From: Simmondsia chinensis
Lineage: Eukaryota > Streptophyta > Magnoliopsida > Caryophyllales > Simmondsiaceae
NCBI GenBank assembly: GCA_018398585.1
Contig: JAGTTD010000016.1
Span: 27,761,212-27,825,211 of the forward strand
DNA: 64,000 nucleotides
Direction: 5' to 3'
Shown here: positions 43,790-56,100 of the stretch, in pieces
Layout: each line of letters starts with the position of its first letter
Position numbering within the stretch: position 1 is the first letter of the stretch
Position numbers and translations under genes: made by a program
The notes under the pieces: model-generated
Database searches by the model: none
What the model was told of the DNA's origin: nothing
What the model saw: only the letters and a program-made list of their open reading frames with translations

Positions 43790-44760
43790 GAGTCAGTTAA
43801 GAGTTCAATTAACCCGAATGGTTGCTTGGGAAACCATGAATTCTAGGAGCTCCATAAATTACAAAGTCCCTAATTTGACACAGATTTAAATTGCATTTTA
43901 TAATTTATTTGATTAGTGTTTATATTGATAAAAGAACGATTGCTCCTATTTCGACGGCATTTGTTTCCCACATAGGCCAAGCTCCTTTAACTCGTGAATT
44001 ATCAGTGAACGTGCCCTGGATTTGCTGTGCTCGAGCATATTTCTTGAAGCCCTCATTCGCTTTTTTTGACTGAAGTCTTTTCTTGATGCTACGCATCCGA
44101 AATTGTGCTCCAAGTAACTGCTTGGAACTTGGAACTGCCTGTCTTGCAGACTTCTTGGAAGTCCCTTTAGTTGCAGCTCCTTTTACCCTTCAACCATCTC
44201 GACTCGAGTGGCTGATATCCTTACTTCGGTGATAAACTTTTCAAACGGTTGGGCACGAGAAGCCGTTATCTCAGCACCTAGAGGCCTGACTTTTCTCAAG
44301 GAGGACATCACGTGACAAGCAAGTGGTGCTTTCCTTAAAACGATGTCGTTCCATCCCTCTCAAATTTAGGGTGTAAACAAATAGAATGCTTTATATATAT
44401 ATAATAACATGTTACTTAACAATTTAAATATCAGTTAGCCTCTGGTCTTTTTCTGTTTGCGTGATGTTGCCTCGTTTATCTTTGGTGTCTGATTTTTCCC
44501 GTTTTGATCTGAAATTTTGTACCCATCTTCATTTATGGGATGGTTGCGGTCTTGGCGCGGCGAGGACGGGTATGTACTATGGCTTTGCCGATAATTATCG
44601 AAAAAAAATTAGTTAAATAAATGAGACAACAAAAATTTGTCCCAATGCCTAATCAAGTGTTATATAATTTAAGGGCCCCTAAACAGACACCATAAGCAAT
44701 CACTGGCACTGCTTGGGGTTGTACTCGGTCCTGGTAATCGGTGTTTACGTACACCCGTTA
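43790..44760. mobile_element. hAT-type element with internal insert (low confidence)
   Basis: GGTTGCTTGGGAAACCATGAATTC at the left resembles the hAT MITE interior. Right end CTTGGGGTTGTACTCGGTCCTG is the inverse of a CAGGACCGAG start. The left terminus and duplication were not found. Confidence 0.35.
43930..44335 (-). pseudogene. Unrecognised coding-like remnant
   Basis: On the - strand from about 44310 a frame starts MSSLRKVRPLGAEITASRAQ and runs to a stop after VEMVEG. In another frame the text continues KGAATKGTSKKSARQAVPS and later RMRSIKKRLQSKKANEGFKK. Composition is coding-like (Lys/Arg-rich, balanced) and unlike the AT-rich flanks. The frame change and stops suggest a pseudogene, perhaps a retrocopy. 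I do not recognise the family. Confidence 0.35.
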
Positions 44761-45185
44761 AACAAGAACCATCATTCTGAACTTATATTTCAAAAGCTAA
44801 GGGTTTGTTTTCTATCGTTTTGTATTTATAATTTTTGGTATGATATTTTTTCTCAATTTTTGTTTGGATGTTTTCGACGTTATTGAAAATTGCAAATAAA
44901 TAATTTAAAAGGAAGAAAAACCGTTTAAAAACCTAGTTTTAAATTTCGAAAAAGCTAAAAATTGTAAGCAGAAAACGATACTTAATAGACTCTAATGATT
45001 TCTTATTACATAATAGACATAAATACGTACCGTATTTTGTAAAGCGGTGTGTGCAATCTAGAAATTATTTAAGGGGCATGTAAGTTGGTTCGGACTTCAC
45101 TGGTCTATACCGATTGCCTAGCTAAGCTTAAAAGAGCCCATCTTGCATACACGTGTTCTAGGGCCCTTTTTTCTCCTTTACTAGT

Positions 45186-45745
45186 AGGGTTAACAGATGT
45201 GTTGTGTCATGTCGTAATCGTATTCATGTCATGTGAGCAGTCTTAGAAACGTATTCAACTTGGATCCACCCATTTATTAAAGGGTTAGGAACTCTCAACC
45301 TTTACCATACCCAATTAATATATGAGTAGCATACAGGGTACCTGTTTAATAATCCGGGCATCTTTTTTCCATTAAATGCTAATTTGTCAACTTACAAGCA
45401 TGTCAATGTTACACCTCACGATTGATACTAATAACAAATAGATGGCATATTTTAATTGTTATAATAAATTATGAAATTAATATGGCCAAATATAGTTTAA
45501 ACTACCTTGATAACATAGACAACCAAAACATATGTATTGATAGTAATAGTAATATACCACTCAAATACCTAAAATAACTGTATAAATGAGCCAAGCGTTT
45601 TGAAAACGGCCTGATCCAATCCAAGCCCAAATTCCACCTAATTGCATAAACGGGTTAAACAAGTCAACCTAATTTTAACCTAGTTTTAAAAACCTTGATC
45701 CAAATCCGCTATCTTCATGTCGTATTCTTGTTATCATATGGAGTC
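45186..45745. repeat. Foldback-like repeat (GTCGTATTCATGTC type)
   Basis: GTGTCATGTCGTAATCGTATTC near the left is mirrored by TTCATGTCGTATTCTTG at the right end with intervening ACCCATTTATTAA words. Arms are diverged. Confidence 0.4.
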
Positions 45746-46189
45746 ATTACATTTTTTCAGTCATATTTAGGGGTTCACTAGACTTCTAATTATGTGGGCT
45801 TTTAGAGAAGGCCCATATTTTCTAAAACTTTACGAACTAGGCCCAATTAGTACTCGCATACGTGTGATGAATATAATGAGTTGGCCCAATTGTTTTAATT
45901 TGCCTCTCTTCAACTCACCCCGGGTTTGAGGGCCTGTTTGGCATTACTGTTAAAAAACTACCTTTTTTAAAAATATTTTTTGTAAAAGTGCTTTTATAAA
46001 AAGTGTTGTTTCAAATAAACTGTTTATGCTTGGCCAACTAGTAAAGAAGTGGTTATGGTATTATTGTGAGTATTTCGTCAATGTTTAAAAAAAAAATTTT
46101 TAATAAAATTACCAGAAAAGATACTAATAAAGGTGTTTTAAAGTTAAAAAGATTACACATAAATTATTCTAACAGAAACAAAATCAAAC

Positions 46190-46900
46190 ACAGAGGATGA
46201 AGGTGGCAGAGATGAGGATGCTACGATGGATGTGTGGCCACACAAGAAAGGATAGGATTAGGAATGATGTGATACGAGGTAAGCTGGGTGTAGCCTTGAT
46301 CGAGGATAAATTGAGAGAGCACCGCCTAAGATGGTTTGAAAATGTTAGCAGAAGACCAACCTCAGCCCCAGTCAGGAGGTGTGAACAGCTAAACACAGAG
46401 ATAAGCAGAAGAAGGAGGGGCAGACCAAAGAAGAGTTGGCTGGAGACGTTTCGTCAAGACTTAACCCACCTAAACCTAAGAGAGGAGATGGCCTCATATA
46501 GGACACGTTGGAGGGCTAGCATTAGGATAGCGGAGATGGCAGAGTAGAGTAGTGAGGGGAGTGGTTGGTAGTCTAAGATTCTTAGGCAAGCATAACCTCT
46601 AGTGTAGCACTTTTAGGCTAGCTAAGTCCCTAATCATGTCCATTCTCCTATTTCTTCTTCTTCTTCTTCTTCTTTTCCTTCTCCTTTTTCTCTCCTTCTC
46701 CTACTTTTTCCTCTATATGCATGTTATTGATTGGTGGTTTATCTGCAAGCACTCTACTACTTCAGGTTGGGGGTCCCAGGAAACAGTCTCCTTTCCTGAC
46801 GGAAGGGGTAAGGCTGCGTACATCACCCCCCCCCTCCCCCAGACCCTGCGTTTTGCGGGAGCCGCAAGGCACTGGAATTGTTGTTGTTGTTGTTGTTGTT
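46190..46900 (+). mobile_element. RTE-type LINE 3' fragment, longest readable RT end
   Basis: An open frame at 46197-46547 encodes the C-terminal part of an RTE-clade reverse transcriptase: MRMLRWMCGHTRKDRIRN, GVALIEDKLREHRLRWF, then RRRGRPKKSWLETFRQDL and MAEMAE-like end before TAG. A 210-bp UTR with (CTT)n follows, then at 46757-46900 the tail shared with the 5S-headed SINEs: GGTTGGGGGTCCCAGGAAAC, GGGGTAAGGCTGCGTACATC, GCGGGAGCC and (TTG)n. It is strongly 5'-truncated and not a gene of the host. Confidence 0.85.
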
Positions 46901-47384
46901 ATTCTAAATATTTAATATATTTTTTAAATATTAAAATAATTTTTTTGTTATTTAAAAAATATTCTCTAAATATATAAAATATTTTTTAAATATTTAAACT
47001 AATTTTAAATATTTATAAAATATTTTATCAATGTTTTGAAATATTTATTTTCTCAAAAGATTAAAATATTCTTTTTACAAATGTTTAAATATTATAATTA
47101 TATTATTAATTACTAAAATATTTTTTAGATTTAATATATTTTTTAAAATATATAAACTATTTATAAAATAGATAAATTATTTTTTAAATATATTAACAAA
47201 CTTCAGGCTACCTGAAACAAGTTTTTCTCAATTGTTTAATTTTTTATTTTGTTTTTGCTTAAAAGGAGAAATACCGAATTTTTGCTTCTGCTTTTAATAA
47301 AAAACTCTTTTTTACAGTTGTCAAACACCTCTCAAATCTCAAAAAAATGATTTTTCTTTTTTCTCCCAAAATGAGCAATTCCAA

Positions 47385-47725
47385 ACTTTGTTTTAGTTAA
47401 CACATGAATTGAATTCTTATTAAGCAATATATTTTTAAAAATTCGATTCGTGTATCAACTTCTTAGGTGGTTGGTACAAAGTGTCTGGTTGCCAAAAATG
47501 AGAAATAAAACTTCATTTAGGAGGCTAGTTAAAAACAAATGAATTATAATTTACATAGAGTTAGGTAAGTTACTTCCTACATTTTAAAGAAATTAAAAAT
47601 TCATAAGAAATTTTCACTTCCCATGTTCTGCCAATTTCCTGTTAACCAAACAAAATTGTAAATGCCCACTTCCTACAAATTCCTATTTCCTGCGTTTATT
47701 TCCTAGTAATCAAACAAGGCCTAGT
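47385..47725. mobile_element. GGCCTTGTTTGG-type MITE, copy 4
   Basis: AAACTTTGTTTTAGTTAACACA at the left; right end TAGTAATCAAACAAGGCC. Inner CAAAGTGTCTGGTTGCC matches copy 1. Confidence 0.55.
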
Positions 47726-48926
47726 GATGTATCGATATATCCAGGGCCTATTTAGTATCATTTACTATCTCTAATTTCGGTTTTCTAGAAACTGAAAAAA
47801 TATTTTGAAAATAATTTTTTTTTTGTTTTTTTTTATCAATGTAAGTGAAAATTGAAAACAAAAATACAAAGAATAAACCTAATTTATAATTTCTTAAAAA
47901 TAAAAAACTGAAAATAGAAAACGACTATCGGGCTCAAGGATAAACGAGCTGAACGAGCCTAATTCCGTTAAATTAAACTAAGTGATCCTTAGAGTATATA
48001 TAGCTCCTCTTTTCTTATGATAAGATGAGTAACTATCAAGTTCATACGTTCAATCCTCTAAAACTACCCCACTACCCCAACATTTAAGCTACTACTTCGA
48101 GCTCAAAATAGGAACCCCACCAGTAGAGTTTATAGAGGGTGATTTTTTAAAATAACATATTTTGATATTTTTATTTTCAGAACAGCACTTGATAATTAAA
48201 AATTATTAAAATAGCACGTAAAAATTAAAAATTATCAAAATAGCATGCTCAATCAGCATGTCACATGGCAAATTATCATCTAAGCAAGAACATTTTGGTC
48301 ATTTTATATTATTCAAAATTAAAAATAATTTTTTTATGGCTGCAACACCATTTCACCAAAATATGGAAAAAAATTAAGTGTTGCCTAAATTTTTTAAATT
48401 GTGTTATATATATACTATTATTTGATATTCAAAATTTATTGTAAAAAAAGTGTATTTAGTATTTATTATTATTATTATATATCGAAGTTTATTATTATCA
48501 TTTTACTATAACATTAACAGAAAAGCAGTTGCCACTTCAGTTCTGTCCAAAAAAATGTCGTTATCACATCGGAAAATGGATTTTTTTTTATTAATACGAC
48601 AAAAACTTAGGGATCTTTTATTAATACAACAAAAATTTAGTGGCCTTTTTATTAATTCAAAAAAGTCAAAATCTTTTTTATTATTTTGAGAAAGGTCGGG
48701 GTACTAAAATTTAAATAACTCTAAACTATTAAAAAGAATATTTTAGGGTAATGTTATTGTGAGGATAAAAATAATAATATCATACCAACATTACAAAATT
48801 TTATAACTGTTATTGATTATAAGTCACATTATTACTTTAACAATAAAATTTTTTTGCTATAACAATAAACATCGTTTTTTAATGTACCTATATTAATTAA
48901 TATGACAGCAAATCTAAATATTAATT
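47726..48926. other. AT-rich intergenic stretch
   Basis: No supported feature; repeated TTTTTATTAATACGACAAAAA words at 48580-48660 resemble the arms of the element at 50910-51385. Confidence 0.4.
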
Positions 48927-48927
48927 T

Positions 48928-50900
48928 TTTTTTTTTGGATCAAAAGGCACCAGCTAACCTACCGGGACAAAATTACATTACATCACGAACTATTACATCT
49001 CCTAGTTTCTGCAGGGGACTTATCCACCAATTGTGATTACAATCTTTACAAAGATGAAACTTTGCTCCCATATGAGCTACCTGATTAGAGTTTCGAGGAA
49101 CCCAACTAAAGATGATGCATTCAAAAAGTGATTTACAAAGCAAAATATCATCAATTACTGTAATAACATTCCATTGGGGTAATGAACTAAGATTGAAAAA
49201 AATTAATTGCCTCTAAGCAATCTAATTCAATCATCACTTTCTTCCATCCGCGCGACAGAGTAAATACACATGCTCCACGTATAGCGAAAATCTCGGCCAA
49301 AAGAGGATCACTTGCTTTGATCGAACTACACCATCCATCTAAGACTTCTCCATTCTGATTTCGAGCCATTGTTGCTACCGCTACCTCTTCTTTTCTCCAA
49401 GCTGCATCTACATTAATTTTAACAAAATGTCGAGGAGGCGGAGTCCATCTGATGATCCTATTAACACAGCTCTGTGAACTCGAAGACTGGAGTGACGCCA
49501 TAAGCTCCACAGCTAGCCCCTCAGCTTCAGAACATAATTGCTTTGGTGGGCGATTTTTGTTCCTGAAAACAAAATCACAACGGCTCTTCCAAATAAATCA
49601 ACACAAATATGCACGTTTAGATATAATCCAACTGTCGTTAGTAAATATTCTATTAAGCGAAAACCACCATTTTAAAAATTCAGGAAAACCAATGATCTCA
49701 AGTTTAAACCCCAAATTTGGTACTCCCCAAACAGCACGAGCAAAAGGACAAAAAAAATATGATGTGCTCCATAGATTCAACATCCTTTTGACATCGGTGA
49801 CATTGGGGAGATCGGATGAGCTTCCTACGGAATAAATTTTCATTGGTGGCAATTGCATTTTGACATAAACACCATATGAAAAATCGAATTTTCGGTTCAC
49901 ATGGAGAATTCCATATTAAGGAAAATGCTTTGGAATATTGGTTTAAACAGGAAACATCACCTCCCTTCACATGATCAGCCTTTTTACAAATCCAACTTCC
50001 ATACCCGAATTTAACACTGTAAGTGCCATTTCTTACCCCCATCCAAATTTGTCTATCTTTGGGCCTAGGAATTTCCTCAATTTTATCAGCAACTGATTTT
50101 GGGAAGAGGCTTCTGACCTTAAACGAATCCCATCTTCTAGCATTGATGTTTATTAGATCCGCAACCATTATAGGGGAAGAACTGGGCTGAACAGGTTCGA
50201 TGTTCAAAGCATTCTTTAGTCCTGGGATCCAATTATCTTCAGAATATTAATTTTTGCACCATTTTCTATTACCCAATATAAGTCTTTTGCTATAAAGTAT
50301 CTTCCCTCTAAAACGGTTCTCCACCACCAGGATGGGTTACTCCCCAGTTTAGCTTTAATAAAAGACTCTTTCGGGAAATGTAAGCCTTCCCTCTAAATCA
50401 ACAACTAACGCATTAATCTTTTGACATAAACTTTTAGGGAATTTAAAACGTTGTATAGTATAAACAGGAATTGAGGAAATGATAGATTTAATAAGTACCT
50501 CTCTCCCCGCATGAGACAACAAAGAATTTGTCCAACCTTTCATCCTGTTTCTAATTCTGTCTGTCAAAAAAGTTAGGGCTTTAGTTTTAGATTTGCCCCA
50601 CATTAGCTGCACTCCGAGATATTTCTCGTTTCTGCTCATAGGTTCGAAGCTAAAAAATCTGATACATTGTTCTCTCATGTTTGCATCAACATTGGAAGAG
50701 AAAAATACTTTTGATTTGGAAAAAATTATCTCCTGGCCCAAAGTCGAGCAGAAAAGATGTAATAAATCTTGTACTTTTGCTGCAACTGATAAATTTGCTT
50801 TTAAAAACAAAATGCAATCGTCCGCAGAAAGAAGATGTGAAATGGGTGGAGTGTGCTTATTTATGTGTAACGGCACCCAATTAGGATATGTTTTGTACAT
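48928..50900 (-). mobile_element. L1-type LINE remnant: RT C-terminus, zf-RVT, RNase H
   Basis: Read on the - strand in three broken frames. At 50900-50355 is the end of the reverse transcriptase, with SADDCILF where an active element has F/YADD, then EKYLGVQLMWGKSK. At 50207-49600 is a zf-RVT region (FIWCLCQNAIATNENLFRR, then CHRCQKDVESMEHIIF). At 49470-49187 is an RNase H-like domain (VKINVDAAWRKE, LLAEIFAIRGA). A poly(A) appears as T run at 48928-48938. 5'-truncated and inactive. Confidence 0.88.
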
Positions 50901-50909
50901 TTTTCTTTG

Positions 50910-51385
50910 GCTTATTTACTATTTAGTGCTTTGACGTTTGTAAAATTAATAAAAAGGTTCCTAACTATTTTGATTTATTTTTTAATTCTTTAGGTTTTGT
51001 TCTACTTAATAAATATGACCTTTTAGGCAAAACTTAATATCGAAAACATGAACAGACAAAATTGCCTCTGATCAAAATGACGTCATTTTGATGCCTGACA
51101 CTGGAAGTTTGGCCCCATGATTATTTTTCAGTTCTCGAGGACAACGAAATGCAGCATTGGAAGTATTTTGTGATCGCTTTAAAAAGTCTCAAATGTTATC
51201 AAGAGGTATTTTAGTCAACATACGTTATTGTCATTTGAACTTTCTTTCGAAAATGATGCCATCTCGCCTAGAGCATCGTATTTATTAACATACAAAGAAC
51301 ATAAGATGCTAAAAAATTAAATCAGAAAGGTCAGGAATTTTTTGATTATTTTTACAAAAATTAAGGTACTAAGAAGTAAATAACC
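50910..51385. mobile_element. MITE with inverted ends next to the L1 remnant
   Basis: Left GCTTATTTACTATTTAGTGC pairs with right GTACTAAGAAGTAAATAACC. TCTTTG flanks both sides (50904-50909 and 51386-51391), a possible duplication. Confidence 0.55.
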
Positions 51386-51544
51386 TCTTTGTTTTCCCTT
51401 TTTTTTCATTTTGAGAAACTAAAAATTAGATTTTAAAAATAAATTGTTCCTATATTATAGTTTTTTGTTTTCAATTTCTACTCAAACTAAGAAAAGAATG
51501 ATAACCGAAAATAAAATGCAGAGACAATTAATTATAAAACTTAG

Positions 51545-51963
51545 GGGTTGTTTGTCTGTCGCGAAGTAACACGTGAATTTGAAAGCCACATCAAGTGGGT
51601 ATTTGTCTTCATTTTTGGTTGCCATAAAATTTATAAAATATAGGAAGTGAAAATTTCTGAGAGCTTCTAATTCATTTGTTACACTGGAATTAACTTACAT
51701 AAGTAGGTTCTAATTTCTAATAAGTTTTAATTTCTATCTTGAAAAGTAAGTTAAAAGTGTTTGGTTTTAAGAATGAGAAACAGAACTTCCTTGGTGAAGG
51801 CTTAGATAAAACAAAAGAATTAGAACTTACATAGTACATTAAGTAATTTACTTTTTACTTCTCATATTCTGTCAGTTTCTAGTAACCAAACAAGTGTAAA
51901 CATACCCACTTTTCATGATTCCTATTTCCTACACTTAATTTCTAGAACTAAACAAGACCTTGC
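51545..51963. mobile_element. GGCCTTGTTTGG-type MITE, copy 5
   Basis: Left GGGTTGTTTGTCTGTCGCG, right TAGAACTAAACAAGACC, with inner TAACCAAACAAGTG and AAGTGTTTGGTTTTAAG; possibly two overlapping copies. Confidence 0.5.
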
Positions 51964-52049
51964 TTTTTGAAAAATTGACACAAAAATTAAATTAATAAGC
52001 TAGTACTAGTGCCCCGCGACTTTTTTTTGCAAGTCTGTTTGATTTTACG

Positions 52050-52372
52050 TACTTTTGCCGTATGCTGGCGGCTTAGTATTCTTATTGTCTATCGCCTTGT
52101 TGTTGTATTGCCTATTTGTTGCTTTAATTATACTCTCTATATGCTTGCTATATATCGTTGTGTTTGTCCTTACACCTAGATGCTTGTATGCTTTTATACT
52201 TTATGCTTTCATGTTTCCATGCTTTTCATGCCTCTCAAGTTGGGGGTCCTCGAAAACAGCCTCTCGTTAGGGTATCACCTTGAAGGAGTAAGGCTGCATA
52301 TATTCCACCCCTCCTAGGCACTGCTTATGCAGGAGCCCTTGAGGCATTAGGCCTATTGTTGTTGTATCGAAA
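52050..52372 (+). mobile_element. RTE-type LINE 3' end
   Basis: CATGCTT-rich 3' UTR from about 52060, then AAGTTGGGGGTCCTCGAAAAC, AGTAAGGCTGCATATATTCC, GCAGGAGCCCTTGAGGCATT and a TTGTTGTT tail. It is about 580 bp upstream of the PIN TATA box. Confidence 0.72.
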
Positions 52373-52957
52373 ATAAAAATTATAAATAAAAAAAAGAAAA
52401 ATTATTGTTTAGGTATTATAAAGTTTGGGCATTTATCACCTAAGTACCTTAACATCTGAATATATACAATAAAGTATCTTGAGTTTTTAAAATTTTCCAT
52501 TAGGCACCCTATGTAGGAACATAGTATTTTTTTTGTAAGAATCCTACCAATTTTCACCACAAAATACCAACGTAGTTCATCATTATGGCAATATATATGT
52601 GTTAGATCAATATTTTCAGCTAAAATTTAGCCAACAACAAAAAATTTAGTGATAATTTATATATTAATAAAATAATGTTTTATATTAGTACTTTAAGACA
52701 AAAATTCTTAACATTATAAAAGAAGACACCTGTATATTATATTATAGCTATATTTTACAACATCAATTTCTAGTACAAATTCACCGAAATTTGGTAAAGA
52801 ATGCCTAATCAATAAAATTCTTATAATATAAGATATAGAGTACCTCATTACATATATTAAAATATTAAAATAATTAAGTAATAAATAATCAAAACTTAGA
52901 AACCTATGTGATAAATTCGCTAAAAAATAATCCATAACTTTCTCCCCTATTCTCCCC

Positions 52958-52965
52958 TATATATA
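52958..52965 (+). promoter_or_regulatory. TATA box candidate of the PIN gene
   Basis: TATATATA in a C/T-rich promoter stretch, 187 bp upstream of the PIN start codon. The predicted leader from about 52990 to 53144 is CT-rich with a (CT)n run at 53001-53020, a common feature of plant 5' leaders. Confidence 0.55.
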
Positions 52966-53144
52966 CCACTCCCCTAATAGTTCACTCCCCCTATTAACCC
53001 CTCTCTCTCTCTCTCCTCTCAGTTAGTTATTCAACTCCTTCCCATTTTCCCCATTTTACCCTCCTCATCCTCTTATATTTACCTCCGCTGCCCCTCTCTC
53101 TCCTTCAACCACCTCCGGTAACCGTCTCCGTAACCGCCGCCGCA

Positions 53145-56100
53145 ATGATCTCGTGGCACGACATCTACACGGTTCTAGCCGCGGTGGTGCCACTCTATGT
53201 AGCTATGATCCTAGCCTATGGCTCCGTCCGCTGGTGGCGTATCTTCTCGCCGGAACAGTGTTCCGGCATCAACCGATTCGTCGCGATTTTTGCTGTTCCA
53301 CTTCTCTCTTTTCACTTCATCTCTACGAACAATCCATACACGATGAACCTCAAATTCATCGCCGCGGATACACTTCAGAAGTTGATTATGCTGGCGGCGC
53401 TAGGAGTTTGGGCCGGCGTGTCGAAATCGGGGAGCTTAGAGTGGTTGATTACGATATTCTCGTTGTCGACGTTGCCGAATACGCTGGTGATGGGGATTCC
53501 GTTGTTGATTGCGATGTATGGGGAGTATGCGGGGAGTTTGATGGTTCAAGTTGTGGTGCTTCAGTGTATCATCTGGTACTTAACTGTTCATTTTGTATTA
53601 CGATTCAATTATTGAGGTTTTCGAATTTTATAATTAGATATTATTTTGTTAAAAATTAATAGATTTTCATTAAAATATAATAGATTTTTTAAGAAATTAA
53701 ATGTGAATAAGTAACATATTCTGACGATATATTGATGTATTTATTGGAATTCAATAATTTTTTTGAAAAAAATGCTTATTGATGATCTGATTTCAGCTAT
53801 ATTTAGATGGTTAATATCAATTGTTGATGAGGTTTTTATTATAATTTCATGAATTTTTACTTATTTATCATAATCTTACACTAATATTATTTTTTGCCTA
53901 AAATTTATCAAATTTTTATAAAAAATTCATCAAATTTTGAACTGGATTAAAATGTTAGAATAAATATTCAAATCTCAAAATATTTAGAGATAATTTCCTT
54001 TTTTAATTTTTTGAAAATTCAAAGCTATGTTTTTAAATCATTTTTCTAGTTTTGGTTTAATTTTTTTATTTGAATGAAAATTGAAACGAAAAAATTTTAA
54101 AATAAAAAACAATTTCTAAAATTTGAGTTTTATTTTTTAAAATAACTAAAAACTACAAATATCAACGATACTAATCATGCTCTATATTTAGATATTGGTT
54201 TTTTTTTTTTTTTTTTGGTTTGGATAAAAGATATTATTTTTTTAACAAGATTTATAATATGATATTTTAATATGAGTCCTATGTGAGGTCAATAATGATT
54301 TCCGCAAATGGAGCATTTTTATATTATATCCTTCACCTTTTGCAATTTAACTATTTGATTATTTGAAATTGGATTCATCATTGATTAAAAATACCTTTTT
54401 GGCTGCATCAAATATAGGCTAAGAGTCAATAATCTATTGTTATAATATTAAAATTAAAATGTTCATTTAATTTAAACTTTGGTTATGGATTTAGCACGGA
54501 AGATGCATGTATAAGCCTAAGTTATATTATAAAAGAATTGATATTACATTATATAATTCCTTAATTTTATATGTTAGTTAATTTAGTGGTTTAGGGTACG
54601 TAAACAGCAGAGTTGAGCCAAACATGCCTTTCTTTGAACTCAATCTCGATAAGTGTTTATCAAGTTTGAGTAAAAGCCAAGCTTTTATCGAACTTTCAAA
54701 CCTTGTTCTAACTCGGTTCGATAAAATATTAATATGTTCGATAGTAAGCTGGTTGGCTTAGTCGAGCTGAGTCAAAGTCATCATTGATTCAAGTTGATTA
54801 TCGAGCAGAGCTTGCTACTGAGTCGAATTGCTCGAGTTATTATCGAGCCATTATAAAATTATTTTAGAAACATGCCTTTCACAAATTTTTAAGTAGCCTT
54901 TATCAAATAGTTCACAAACATAACATGAGTCTAGTGATCCACCCCATACTGACTCAGCATGTTAAGCTTATTGAGCATGCTCAAACTCGACTCAATAAGC
55001 TACAAAACCTCTAATATGAAATTGAATGATCCCTAATCTATTTCGTAAACGAGTTGTTTATCAAATATTTAGTTTGTTTAGGTTGTTGGTTAGGACATTG
55101 TTTTTAACGAGTGCAATACGAGATGCTCTTTTTTTATCATAAATATTAACACGTAAGTTGGAGTCCTAACAGGTACACACTACTCTTATTCCTGTTTGAG
55201 TATAGAGGTGCTAAGATCCTTATAATGGAGCAATTCCCTGAGACAGCTGCCTCAATTGTATCCTTCAAGGTAGACTCCGACGTGGTTTCACTAGACGGCC
55301 ACGATTTCCTAGAGACCGATGCAGAGATTGGCAATGACGGAAAACTCCATGTTACCGTTAGGAATTCGAACGCCTCACGACGGTCCCTAGGGTCAATGCC
55401 AGGATTGACCCCGCGACCGTCAAATTTGACAGGCGCTGAGATATACAGCCTGAGCTCGTCAAGGAATCCAACCCCAAGAGGGTCAAATTTCAACACTGCT
55501 GATTTCTACTCAATGATGGCTCAGCAAAATGGGTTTGGTGGTCGGCTATCCAATTTTGGACCAGCTGATTCATACCCTTTTCAGGCTCGAACCCACTCAG
55601 CGAGCTTCGAGGACAACTCGTCCCCGAGGTTTGGTTTCTACCCAGCGGCAGGGACTCAATATCCGGCGCCAAACCCTGAGTTTGCGGGCCCTACAGTAGG
55701 GAATGTCGGGCAGGGTCAGGGACAAGGGACAACGGGGCAGGGGAGTGAGGGTAATTATAAGATGAATGGGGAAAGAAATGATGCTAAGGAGTTGCATATG
55801 TTTGTTTGGAGTTCAAGTGCTTCGCCAGTGTCGGAGGTCGGTGGGGTCCATGTAATCGGGACCGTTGATCTAGAGACGCCCGATCAATCTGGAAGATCTG
55901 ATCATGGTGCCAAGGAAATTCGGATGTTGGTCCCTGATCATCCTCGTAACGGGGAAGCACCCAAAGGTACATTCAAATTAAATTTAGTACTTTTAGGATT
56001 AATTATATTTTAGCACTACAAGATTTAATACAAAATATATTCTTAATTTGTAAATTTTGTGTTTGGTATTTTTTTTTTTCCCCTCTCTATACTGTTAACA

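Noticed and set aside
46197..46547. 116-aa open frame as a host gene
   Set aside because: It is the C-terminal end of an RTE reverse transcriptase in a 5'-truncated LINE.
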